Source: Smithella sp. D17
Lineage (GTDB): Bacteria > Desulfobacterota > Syntrophia > Syntrophales > Smithellaceae
Assembly (NCBI GenBank): GCA_000753945.1
Contig: JQOA01000017.1
Span: 1-7,771, forward strand
Reading direction: 5' to 3'
Length of the DNA stretch: 7,771 nt
The notes beneath the pieces are model-generated. The model made no database searches. It saw nothing but the letters and a program-made list of their open reading frames with translations, and was not told the DNA's origin. The translations under genes were made by a program, and so were the position numbers. Below are positions 1 through 6,499 of this stretch, piece by piece (the stretch's first letter is position 1; each line of letters opens with the position of its first letter).

Positions 1-39
1 TTTTCTTTCTGTTCTTTTGTTCCATAATAGTAGATGTTT
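1..39 (-). repeat. Inverted copy of 1124-1162 at the window edge
   Basis: These 39 bases are the exact reverse complement of 1124-1162, which lies inside the second acyl-CoA dehydrogenase gene. Translated in the frame of the downstream gene they give FHNSR, which has no place in an acyl-CoA dehydrogenase. ACAD homology begins abruptly at about base 35 (C-F-A-L-T-E-P). The junction carries a few bases of shared sequence (about TGTTT, 35-39), as is usual for template-switch chimeras. Whether the copy continues to the left of base 1 cannot be seen. The match is certain; its cause (amplification or assembly fold-back versus a real inversion) is inference. Confidence 0.95.
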
Positions 40-814
40 CGCTCTTACAGAGCCGGGCGCCGGATCAGATCCCGGAAGTCTCTCTACCAGGGCGGAAAAT
101 AAAGGAGACTATTATCTGATCAACGGAACGAAAATCTTTATTACTCACGGACAGTATGCCGATGTAGTTAACCTGATTACGAGGACCGGTCAGGACAAAG
201 GCAGTAAGGGTCTCTCTGCTTTTATAGTCGAAAAGGGCACACCCGGATTCTCCATAGGCACGCGGGAAGATAAGATGGGACTAAGGGCTTCTAATACAGT
301 GGAGCTTATCTTTGATCATTGCAGGGTTCCCCAAAAAAACCTGCTGGGCAGAGAAGGTATCGGATTCAAAATAGCCATGACAGCTCTCGACAGCGGCCGC
401 ATTGGCATAGCGTCGCAAGCCATCGGCATAATCCGCGCATGTCTTGATGAAAGTATAAGATATGCCAGGGAACGTAAGCAGTTCGGCAAGACTATCAGTT
501 CGTTTCAGGCCATTCAATGGATGATCGCCGACATGGCCACAGGGCTCGAGGCAGCAAACTTACTGACCTTGTCCGCAGCCTGGAAAAAAGACCATAAACT
601 GCCTTTCACCAAAGAGGCATCCATGGCCAAGCTATTTGCCTCGGAACTGGCCAACAAAAGCGCTTATCTGGCTTTGCAAATCCATGGTGGATACGGTTAT
701 CTTAAGGATTTCAAGATTGAGAGACTCTATCGTGATGCCCGGGCCACTTCCATCTATGAAGGCACATCGGAAATACAAAGGCTGGTTATTGCGAGAAATC
801 TTTTAAAAGATTAA
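35..814 (+). CDS. Acyl-CoA dehydrogenase, 5'-truncated (middle and C-terminal domains only)
   Basis: This is a flavoprotein dehydrogenase that introduces the alpha,beta double bond into an acyl-CoA and passes electrons to ETF in the cytoplasm. About 260 of the usual 380 residues are present: the beta-barrel middle domain from ALTEPGAGSD and the C-terminal helical domain. Visible motifs are GTKIFITHG, the arginine of the RKQFGK segment that contacts FAD, the second ACAD signature around QIHGGYGY, and SIYEGTSEIQ with the catalytic-base Glu codon at 758-760. The N-terminal helical domain is missing. The frame is open to base 2 and a TTG at 17 could be called as a start, but everything before about base 35 is the inverted copy of another gene, so the true start is not in this window. 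The gene ends 25 bp before the next ACAD, so the two are probably cotranscribed. The Glu position fits the SCAD/MCAD/butyryl-CoA type rather than the isovaleryl type. The substrate is unknown. Confidence 0.93.
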   Translation, partial: CFALTEPGAGSDPGSLSTRAENKGDYYLINGTKIFITHGQYADVVNLITRTGQDKGSKGLSAFIVEKGTPGFSIGTREDKMGLRASNTVELIFDHCRVPQKNLLGREGIGFKIAMTALDSGRIGIASQAIGIIRACLDESIRYARERKQFGKTISSFQAIQWMIADMATGLEAANLLTLSAAWKKDHKLPFTKEASMAKLFASELANKSAYLALQIHGGYGYLKDFKIERLYRDARATSIYEGTSEIQRLVIARNLLKD

Positions 815-839
815 AAACAAATATCAGAAGGAGATAAAA

Positions 840-1982
840 ATGGATTTTGAATTATCAAACGAAATGAAAATGCTTGCCGATATGGCCTACAAGTTTGCAT
901 TGCAGGAAGTAGAGCCTGTAGTAAAGATGGCGGACGAAGAAGAAAAATACACCCCTGATGTCCGTAAGAAAGCCGGAGTTAACGGTTTGATCGGTTGCTG
1001 GATTCCCGAGGAATATGGCGGAAGCGGAGCCGGATTTCTGGGCAATACCATTATAACAGAACAACTTTCCCGGGTATGCATGGGCATAGGTCTGAATATA
1101 GTTGCGGCAACATTCGGATGCGAAAACATCTACTATTATGGAACAAAAGAACAGAAAGAAAAATATCTCCCCCCTGTTTGCGCGGGCGATAAGGTCTTTG
1201 CGGGTGCCTATACGGAACCAAACGCGGGCACGGATGTGGCCGGTTACAAAACAAGGGCGGTTCAGGACGGAGATGATTATATAATTACCGGCAACAAAAT
1301 GTTCATTACCAACGGAACAATTTGTGACTGGATGGTGGTACAGGCCATTACCGACCCCAACGAGAAAGTCCATAAAAGTTTCAGTCAGTTCATCGTACCG
1401 GCCGATGCATCGGGAATCACAAAGACAAAAATCAAAGGTAAACTGGGAATCAGGGCCAGCGACACGGCGGAAATAGCACTGGATGAAGTGAGGATTCCTA
1501 AAGAGAATCTTATCGGCAAGAGAGGAGCCGGATTCCACCAACTTATGCACTTTTTTGACACCACACGCGTGATGGTGGCGGCTCAGGGTTTGGGACTCTC
1601 CCAGGCATGTCTGGACGAGTCAATCAAATATTGTAAAGAGAGAACTGCTTTTGGAAAGCCACTGGGCGCCTTCCAGATTACCATGCAAAAACTTGCCGAA
1701 ATGTGGATCAAAATAGAGGCCCTGCGCAATATTACTTATAAAGCAGCCTGGCTGCTTGATTCCAGTCAGCCGGATTATCACCTCTCCGCAATGGCCAAAT
1801 ATCTCGCCGGACAGACAGCGGTTTTCTGCGCCAATCTGGCAGTGGAACTTCACGGCGGCTATGGATATATCGAAGAGTACAAAGTGCAGAAATATTATCG
1901 TGACGCAAAGATTCTCGAACTCTACGAGGGAACCAAGGAAGCCGAGGTAATGACGCTCGCGAAAGTCCTTTTATCACGTTAA
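840..1982 (+). CDS. Acyl-CoA dehydrogenase, complete, 380 residues
   Basis: This is a full-length ACAD-family flavoenzyme, presumably cytoplasmic and ETF-linked. The N-terminal helical domain covers about residues 1-115 and the middle domain 120-230, with signature AYTEPNAGTD at 123-132 and GNKMFITNG at 151-159. The C-terminal domain covers 230-380, with R268 in RTAFGK, HGGYGY at 338-343 and catalytic-base Glu363 in LYEGT. The ATG at 840 has a strong Shine-Dalgarno (AGAAGGAGAT) just upstream, and the length is normal for the family. Two small departures are Tyr124 where the signature usually has an aliphatic residue, and KEAEVMTLAK after the catalytic Glu in place of the common SEIQRLVIAR. 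These suggest a specialised substrate. Adjacent pairs of roughly 380-residue ACADs also act on alicyclic acyl-CoAs in syntrophs such as Syntrophus, but nothing here proves that role. Bases 1124-1162 are duplicated in inverse orientation at the window's left edge. Confidence 0.95.
   Translation: MDFELSNEMKMLADMAYKFALQEVEPVVKMADEEEKYTPDVRKKAGVNGLIGCWIPEEYGGSGAGFLGNTIITEQLSRVCMGIGLNIVAATFGCENIYYYGTKEQKEKYLPPVCAGDKVFAGAYTEPNAGTDVAGYKTRAVQDGDDYIITGNKMFITNGTICDWMVVQAITDPNEKVHKSFSQFIVPADASGITKTKIKGKLGIRASDTAEIALDEVRIPKENLIGKRGAGFHQLMHFFDTTRVMVAAQGLGLSQACLDESIKYCKERTAFGKPLGAFQITMQKLAEMWIKIEALRNITYKAAWLLDSSQPDYHLSAMAKYLAGQTAVFCANLAVELHGGYGYIEEYKVQKYYRDAKILELYEGTKEAEVMTLAKVLLSR
1124..1162 (+). repeat. 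In-gene partner of the 39-bp inverted repeat at 1-39
   Basis: This segment encodes about ENIYYYGTKEQKE of the second acyl-CoA dehydrogenase, where YGT-EQK-KYL is normal family sequence. It is therefore the native copy, and the copy at 1-39 is the displaced one. The match stops at 1123 (A, against C at base 40 read inversely). On the other side it is limited by the edge of the window. Confidence 0.95.
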
Positions 1983-2082
1983 TAATATACCACACAGAAT
2001 CAATCCTGGCTTCGGAAAAGAAATTAGACCGCAAAAGGAGAAGACGGAAGCGGAAAGAAGCAAAATGATAAAATTTTAATTT

Positions 2083-2099
2083 AACTTGACGTACAAGTT
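2083..2099. promoter_or_regulatory. Candidate operator: AACTTG-N5-CAAGTT inverted repeat
   Basis: A perfect 6-bp inverted repeat (AACTTG, spacer ACGTA, CAAGTT) lies in the 170-bp gap between the second and third ACAD genes, about 54 bp before the third start codon. It overlaps TTGACG at 2086-2091, which could serve as a -35 box. The matching -10 box is poor (TCATTA at 2111-2116 with a 19-bp spacer is the best I see). The size and symmetry fit TetR-type operators, which commonly control fatty-acid and acyl-CoA genes. No regulator gene is in the window. The repeat is visible; its function is inference. Confidence 0.4.
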
Positions 2100-2152
2100 C
2101 TCTGAACAGGTCATTACCTTACAAGAACAATAAACCATAAAGGAGAAATGAG

Positions 2153-4018
2153 ATGACCAGCAAGATTGTGGATGTGAAGGACCAGCATTTTATCCTGTAT
2201 GATATGCTCGGAGTGGACAAGCTTTGCGAGTATGATCAATTCAAGGACTTTTCCAAAGACATGTTCGACATGATCCTTAATGAAGCTGAGAAAATGGCTA
2301 CAGATGTCATATTCCCGACCCTATCCGAAGGTGACAAGGAAGGCTGCACGCTTAAGGATGGAACTGTCTCGGTCCCCAAATGTTTTCACCAGGCAATGCA
2401 GAAGTTTAAAGAGGGCGGCTGGATCGGCATGATGTTCCCTCAAGAAGAAGGCGGTCAAGGTCTTCCCAACAGCGTGTCCGTTGCTGCCAGCGACTGGTTT
2501 TATCACAACTTCGCATTTTCTGCATACCCCTTTGCCGCCGCGGGGGCTGCGCATCTTATCCTGACCTATGGCAACGAAACGCAGAGGAGGAAGTACATGG
2601 ACAAGATGGTGCAGGGTATCTGGGGCGGCACCATGGCGCTCACCGAGCCCAACGCCGGCACGGATTTGGGCAACATGACGACCAAGGCCATTCGCCAGCC
2701 TGACGGAACATTCAAACTCCAGGGCACCAAGATCTTCATCACCGCAGGCGACAATGATCTTTTCGAAAACATCATCCACCCTGTGCTTGCCAGGATAGAA
2801 GGTGATCCGGCCGGCACCAAAGGAATTTCCATCTTCCTCATGCCCAAGTACCTCGTCAACGAAGACGGCACACTGGGCAGGCGCAATGACTATGAGATAT
2901 CCGCCATCGAACACAAGATGGGCATACGCGGCTCCGCTACCTGCATGATCTCCCTGGGTGACAACAACAATTGCTACGCAGAGCTTTTGGGCAACGAGCG
3001 TGAAGGCATGAAGGTCATGTTCCAGATGATGAACGAAGCCCGGCTCATGGTCGGTCTGCAGGGACTCAGCAACGGCTCCATTGCTTATCTGCATGCGCTC
3101 CAGTACACCAAAGACAGGATCCAGGGATCGTCCCTCATGGAATTTAAAAATCCCAATGCCCCCCGTGTCCCCATCATTCAGCACCCGGATGTCCGCAGGA
3201 TGCTCCTGTCCATGAAATCCGCAATCGACTCCATGCGCGGTCTTATCTATTTCACTGCCTACTGTTTCGACATGGAGAAAGTGGCCAGGGACGAGTCGGA
3301 GAAGGACAAATGGATCGGCATTGCTGAAGTACTCACCCCCATCGTTAAGGCATACTGCTCCGATGTGGGCTTCAAGGTCACAGAAACAGCAATGCAGTGC
3401 TACGGTGGCTACGGCTTTTGCTGCGAGTACCCAGTGGAGCAATTCCTGAGAGATGTAAAAATCGCGTCTATCTACGAAGGTGCCAATGGCATTCAGGCAT
3501 TGGACCTCATTGGACGCAAACTGGGCATGAAGAAGGGCGCTTACTTTATGTCTTTACTCACTGAAATGGGTAACACAATAAATAAATACAAAAACCTCAA
3601 TGGCAACACAGATATGGTGGCGGACGTGCAAAACGCCGTGAATAAACTCGCCGAGATGGGCATGTATCTTGCTTCCTGCGCCAAACAGGGCAAGTTTCTC
3701 ATCCCCGTCAACAACGCTTATCCCTTCCTCATGATGATGGGCAAGGTCGTGTCCGGTTGGCTGCTGCTCTGGCAGGCTGGCGTGGCCCAGGAGAAGCTCG
3801 AAACTCTGGCCAAGGAAAAAGGCATCGATACAAACAACAAACAGGCCTTATCTCAACTCTGCAAGGATAATAAGGACGCCGCATTCTATTCAGGGAAAAT
3901 ATACTCTGCCAGGTTTTTTGCCAAGAACGTTTTGCCGGAAGTGAACGCGATTGCTGAGTCCATCAAGACCGAAGACATGTCCATACTCGATATACCGGAA
4001 GAAAGTTTTGCCTCCTGA
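2153..4018 (+). CDS. Acyl-CoA dehydrogenase, long type with C-terminal extension (621 residues)
   Basis: This belongs to the roughly 600-residue ACAD group that includes DmdC-like (3-methylmercaptopropionyl-CoA) and many broad or long-chain dehydrogenases. A short acyl-CoA dehydrogenase N-terminal extension at about residues 1-35 is followed by the helical N-domain (about 40-155). The middle domain carries ALTEPNAGTD at 162-171 and GTKIFITAGD at 191-200. The helical C-domain has QCYGGYGF at 415-422 and catalytic Glu442 in SIYEGANGIQ. An extra C-terminal helical domain (about 460-605) probably packs against the active site as in VLCAD-like enzymes. The ATG at 2153 has AAGGAG at 2140-2145; an ATG at 2148 is out of frame and stops at once. 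The gene has its own leader with a possible operator, so it may be transcribed apart from the two upstream ACADs. The exact substrate cannot be read from the sequence, and a DmdC role is only one possibility. Confidence 0.95.
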   Translation: MTSKIVDVKDQHFILYDMLGVDKLCEYDQFKDFSKDMFDMILNEAEKMATDVIFPTLSEGDKEGCTLKDGTVSVPKCFHQAMQKFKEGGWIGMMFPQEEGGQGLPNSVSVAASDWFYHNFAFSAYPFAAAGAAHLILTYGNETQRRKYMDKMVQGIWGGTMALTEPNAGTDLGNMTTKAIRQPDGTFKLQGTKIFITAGDNDLFENIIHPVLARIEGDPAGTKGISIFLMPKYLVNEDGTLGRRNDYEISAIEHKMGIRGSATCMISLGDNNNCYAELLGNEREGMKVMFQMMNEARLMVGLQGLSNGSIAYLHALQYTKDRIQGSSLMEFKNPNAPRVPIIQHPDVRRMLLSMKSAIDSMRGLIYFTAYCFDMEKVARDESEKDKWIGIAEVLTPIVKAYCSDVGFKVTETAMQCYGGYGFCCEYPVEQFLRDVKIASIYEGANGIQALDLIGRKLGMKKGAYFMSLLTEMGNTINKYKNLNGNTDMVADVQNAVNKLAEMGMYLASCAKQGKFLIPVNNAYPFLMMMGKVVSGWLLLWQAGVAQEKLETLAKEKGIDTNNKQALSQLCKDNKDAAFYSGKIYSARFFAKNVLPEVNAIAESIKTEDMSILDIPEESFAS

Positions 4019-4517
4019 GAAGACGTGTTCTTATAAAAGATATTATTTTATATCGGCTGCTTCATCCGGGATATTTAATGAATCATCTCTAATGACCCAG
4101 GTCTGTCAACGTTCACTATCGTATTTTTTCCAAAACGAGTTACTTGATGAAATTGATCTATTTAGATGGGTCGGTAGAAGAACGAATCCTTAAATCTGAC
4201 AAATTGTTATGACTGCTCTTGCCTCACAGTCAGGTCTTTAATATCATCGTCTGAATTGTCGTCATCGATACGTACATTTTATTTTTCCCGCAACATTTTG
4301 ATGATCACTTCGTGGTAATAACTTCAATTGATGTGGTATCGTACGTCAGCCGTTTATTATATTTTTTAGCGCTAAGTAACCAGTTTATGGATGTTTCTTT
4401 ATATTTGTCCACCACACAAGAGTCAAGTTATTTTTTATGCATGTGTTGACTTTTAGGCGTCTATGATTTAGAAACACTCCAATGTTAATTAATTAAATTT
4501 AAGGGAGTCGAGATTTA
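4019..4517. other. AT-rich gap without a convincing gene
   Basis: This stretch of 499 bp between the long ACAD and the DHS-like gene is visibly richer in A+T than its flanks. The reading frames in it are short, lack ribosome binding sites and resemble no family I recognise. The minus strand at about 4203-4325 reads HEVIIKMLREK, a stop, then an acidic stretch (RIDDDNSDDD), which could be an eroded small gene but is too weak to call. I see no tRNA-like fold and no clear intrinsic terminator after the ACAD; the stems just after 4018 are short and AT-only. The right end carries the candidate promoter for the next gene. Confidence 0.5.
4446..4474 (+). promoter_or_regulatory. Candidate sigma70-type promoter for the DHS-like gene
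   Basis: TTGACT (4446-4451) is separated by 17 bp from TAGAAA (4469-4474). The -35 box is near consensus and the -10 box matches 4 of 6 positions. Initiation a few bases downstream would leave a leader of about 35 nt. That leader contains the AAGGGAG ribosome binding site at 4501-4507, 10 bp before the ATG. An AGTCAA at 4421-4426 is an inverted copy of the -35 box and could be part of an operator or chance. Confidence 0.4.
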
Positions 4518-5543
4518 ATGAAAAAGAAAGATTTACTGAGCAAAAAAGTCGAGCACATCGACATTAAAAAAATCAACGCGGTGGATATTATCAACGCGAT
4601 GAAAAAAATGTCCTTTTCCGCCCGCGATCTGGCAAACGCCGCTGATATTTACGACCGGATGCTCAGAGAAAAAAATTGCGCTGTTATCCTTACCCTGGCC
4701 GGTTCCACATCCGCGGCAGGCTGTATGCAGGTTTATGTTGATCTGGTGAAAAACAACATGATTGACGCCATCGTGGCCACCGGTGCTTCCATTGTCGACA
4801 TGGATTTCTTTGAAGCTCTGGGATTCAAACACTACCAGGGCACTCCTTTTATTGACGACAAATTATTGCGCAAACTTTATATAGACCGGATTTACGATAC
4901 ATTCATCAGTGAAAACGATTTACAGGCTTGTGACCGCGCTATCAAGAAAATAGCGGACGCGCTTGACCCTCGTCCTTACTCCTCGCGGGAATTCATCGCC
5001 GAAATGGGTAGATATCTGGTTAAAAACGCTAAAAAGAAAAATTCTCTTGTTCAGGCGGCTTATGAAAATGACGTGCCTATTTTCTGCCCCGCGTTTTCCG
5101 ACAGCTCCGCCGGCTTCGGTCTGGTGCTGCATCAGAATGACCGTCCCGACAATCATATCTCCATTGATTCAGTCAAGGATTTCCGGGAACTGACCGATAT
5201 TAAAATCAAAGCCGGAACCAGCGGTTTATTAATGATTGGAGGCGGTGTACCGAAAAATTTTGCTCAGGATACGGTTGTCTGCGCCGAAATATTGGGACAT
5301 GAAGTGCCGATGCACAAATTCGCCGTTCAAATCACTGTGGCAGATGTGCGCGACGGCGCCTGCTCCAGCTCCACGCTCAAAGAAGCCAATTCCTGGGGCA
5401 AGGTGGATTCTTCCTGCGAGCAGATGGTTTACGCTGAAGCGACAACGGTACTGCCGCTTTTGGCCAGTTACGCCTATCATAAAGAAGGCTGGAAGAAGCG
5501 CAAAAAGTGGCAGTTGTCTAAAATCTTCAATGCGAAAAGATAA
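4518..5543 (+). CDS. Deoxyhypusine synthase-family protein (bacterial DHS-like)
   Basis: The 341-residue protein aligns across its length with the deoxyhypusine synthase fold, an NAD-dependent enzyme that moves the aminobutyl group of spermidine to a lysine or amine. Landmarks are LTLAGSTSAAG at 59-68 (NAD-binding start), NNMIDAIVATGAS at 79-91, IFCPAFSDSSAGFG at 188-201, GGGVPKNF at 241-248, and EANSWGKV at 289-296. Lys295 matches the lysine that carries the enamine intermediate (Lys329 in the human enzyme). Asn247 stands where the eukaryotic KHH motif has its active-site His. Bacteria have no eIF5A, so true hypusine formation is unlikely. Some bacterial members have been linked to homospermidine or related polyamine synthesis, which is the best guess here. 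No polyamine gene adjoins it. It appears to be a single-gene unit: an AT-rich gap lies upstream and a toxin-antitoxin module downstream. Confidence 0.9.
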   Translation: MKKKDLLSKKVEHIDIKKINAVDIINAMKKMSFSARDLANAADIYDRMLREKNCAVILTLAGSTSAAGCMQVYVDLVKNNMIDAIVATGASIVDMDFFEALGFKHYQGTPFIDDKLLRKLYIDRIYDTFISENDLQACDRAIKKIADALDPRPYSSREFIAEMGRYLVKNAKKKNSLVQAAYENDVPIFCPAFSDSSAGFGLVLHQNDRPDNHISIDSVKDFRELTDIKIKAGTSGLLMIGGGVPKNFAQDTVVCAEILGHEVPMHKFAVQITVADVRDGACSSSTLKEANSWGKVDSSCEQMVYAEATTVLPLLASYAYHKEGWKKRKKWQLSKIFNAKR

Positions 5544-5684
5544 AACTATTGGGATGAGGGGGATAGCACAGAACAGATAAGTATTTTTAATCGTTAAATT
5601 TATTTATAGCTTATTTTTCCACATACCCCCCAAAATACCCCCAAACTTTCAAAAACATCATCTTTTTGTTTCGGTCAAAAATGC

Positions 5685-5698
5685 AACTAAATTTAGTT
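5685..5698. promoter_or_regulatory. 14-bp perfect palindrome upstream of hicA, possible HicB operator
   Basis: AACTAAATTTAGTT is self-complementary and lies 54 bp before the hicA start codon. HicB antitoxins with a ribbon-helix-helix domain, like the one encoded here, usually repress their own operon through a palindrome in this position. A TTGTTG/TGATAT pair at 5703-5708 and 5726-5731 could be a weak promoter overlapping the leader. The palindrome followed by several T residues could instead be a weak terminator for the DHS-like gene, but its stem is AT-rich. The rest of 5544-5752 holds only two near-copies of ATACCCCC-AAA (about 5624-5646). Confidence 0.35.
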
Positions 5699-5752
5699 TT
5701 TCTTGTTGCCTTTTGTCCATATCTCTGATATTTTCCCATAAAAGGGGTATAA

Positions 5753-6006
5753 ATGAGCAAGCATGAAAAACTGATAAAGCGATTTCTCGACCGCCCGGTT
5801 GATTTCACATGGGATGAATAACGGCACTGCTCAAGGGTTTGGGTTACGTTCAGTCTAAGGCTGGCAAGACAGGTGGCTCCCGCGTACGATTTGAACATCC
5901 CACCGCCGGCATGATCATATTACATAGACCACACCCCACGCCGGTGATGAAACGATATCAGATGGACCAGATTACAGAAGTTTTAAAGAGAGGAAACATG
6001 ATATGA
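5753..6006 (+). pseudogene. hicA: hicA toxin gene (mRNA interferase) with a one-base frameshift
   Basis: The ATG at 5753 has a good Shine-Dalgarno (AAGGGG, ending about 5 bp upstream) and reads MSKHEKLIKRFLDRPVDFTW-DE, then hits TAA at 5819-5821. The rest of HicA follows at once in another frame from about 5818: TALLKGLGY, KTGGSRVRFEHP and ILHRPHP, ending with a QMDQITEVLK helix. Restoring one base between GAA and TA gives D-E-L-T-A-L-L-K-G-L-G-Y, the usual family sequence, and an 84-residue protein of normal length. HicA is a small RNase with a double-stranded-RNA-binding-like fold that cleaves mRNA. Arg44 (restored numbering) occupies the place where many HicAs have the catalytic His of G-S-H, though His49, His58 and His61 remain. 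The stop TGA overlaps the hicB start as ATGA (6003-6006). The lesion may be a real inactivation or a sequence error. Confidence 0.88.
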
Positions 6007-6350
6007 AAAAAGACATGATAGAATATAAGGGTTACTTCGGATCAGCCCATTACAGTGATGATGATCAGGTTTTTTTCGGAAAGCTCGAATACATAAGTGA
6101 CCTTGTCAGCTACGAAGGGGTGGACGTAAAATCTTTACAGAAGGCCTTTAAAGAGTCTGTCGACGATTACCTGAGCACCTGTGAAAAAACCGGCAAGGAA
6201 CCCGAAAAACCCTTCAAAGGCACTTTCAATATCCGCATTGATCCCGATCTGCACAAAAAACTGGTTGAGACTGCCACCGATCAGGGCATAACTCTGAACG
6301 CCTACATCAAAGATGTCTTACGGCAAGCCGTTACCAGCGACCACGTTTAA
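6003..6350 (+). CDS. hicB: HicB antitoxin with ribbon-helix-helix domain
   Basis: This 115-residue antitoxin should bind and neutralise HicA and repress the hicAB operon. The N-terminal HicB domain (about residues 5-62) has the typical YKGYFGSAHYSDDDQVFFGKL opening, degenerate RNase H fold, and the SVDDYLSTC end. The C-terminal DNA-binding ribbon-helix-helix spans about 72-110, with beta-strand GTFNIRID, then PDLHKKLVETATDQGITLNAY and a second helix. The ATG at 6003 overlaps the hicA stop, which implies translational coupling, and has its own AGAGGA at 5988-5993. It is intact although its toxin partner is frameshifted, the expected safe combination if the hicA lesion is real. Confidence 0.93.
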   Translation: MKKDMIEYKGYFGSAHYSDDDQVFFGKLEYISDLVSYEGVDVKSLQKAFKESVDDYLSTCEKTGKEPEKPFKGTFNIRIDPDLHKKLVETATDQGITLNAYIKDVLRQAVTSDHV

Positions 6351-6355
6351 AGTGC

Positions 6356-6385
6356 AAAAAAGGCGGATGCTTTCACACCCGCCTT
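6356..6385 (-). terminator. Intrinsic terminator, best read on the minus strand
   Basis: A 7-bp stem AAGGCGG/CCGCCTT (6360-6366 and 6379-6385) encloses a 12-nt loop. Read on the minus strand, the GC-rich hairpin is followed directly by six T residues (complement of 6356-6361), a textbook intrinsic terminator. Read on the plus strand, the T run is missing (only TT, then CAGG), so it would be a weak stop for hicB, whose stop codon is at 6348-6350. It probably blocks transcription leaving the group II intron from running antisense into hicAB. Confidence 0.7.
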
Positions 6386-6499
6386 CAGGCAATATTGGCG
6401 GCAGATAAAACATATGGCAAAATGCCTCAACTTCCGGCCACTGATAAACCCGCATCTCGTTTAATTCATGTTTAATCGTTTCCATCTGAAATCTGGGTA

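Noticed and set aside
281..517. 78-residue minus-strand frame inside the first ACAD
   Set aside because: It lies wholly within a well-supported coding region on the other strand and matches no family.
855..1550. 231-residue minus-strand frame opposite the second ACAD
   Set aside because: It is a shadow frame of a clear ACAD, with no ribosome binding site or recognisable domain.
2321..3442. 373-residue minus-strand frame opposite the third ACAD
   Set aside because: It is long only because of codon bias in the plus-strand gene; its His- and Gly-rich composition matches no family.
3951..4193. 80-residue plus-strand frame running from the ACAD end into the gap
   Set aside because: It starts inside the ACAD in another frame, lacks a ribosome binding site, and its sequence is not family-like.
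4266..4341. CGATAC...GTATCG inverted repeat in the AT-rich gap
   Set aside because: The 6-bp arms are separated by 64 nt and neighbouring bases do not extend the pairing; this is expected by chance.
5586..5598. TTTAA-TCG-TTAAA stem as a terminator after the DHS-like gene
   Set aside because: It is a 5-bp all-AT stem, too weak to call.
5624..5646. Two copies of ATACCCCC(C)AAA as a repeat array
   Set aside because: There are only two imperfect copies with no further units; this is not a CRISPR or iteron array.
5813..5825. Programmed -1 frameshift that would rescue hicA
   Set aside because: No slippery heptamer (X-XXY-YYZ) is present at GATGAATAAC and no strong downstream structure is evident, so a plain one-base loss is simpler.
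5611..5898. 95-residue minus-strand frame across the hicA leader
   Set aside because: It overlaps hicA on the opposite strand, with no domain and a low-complexity end.
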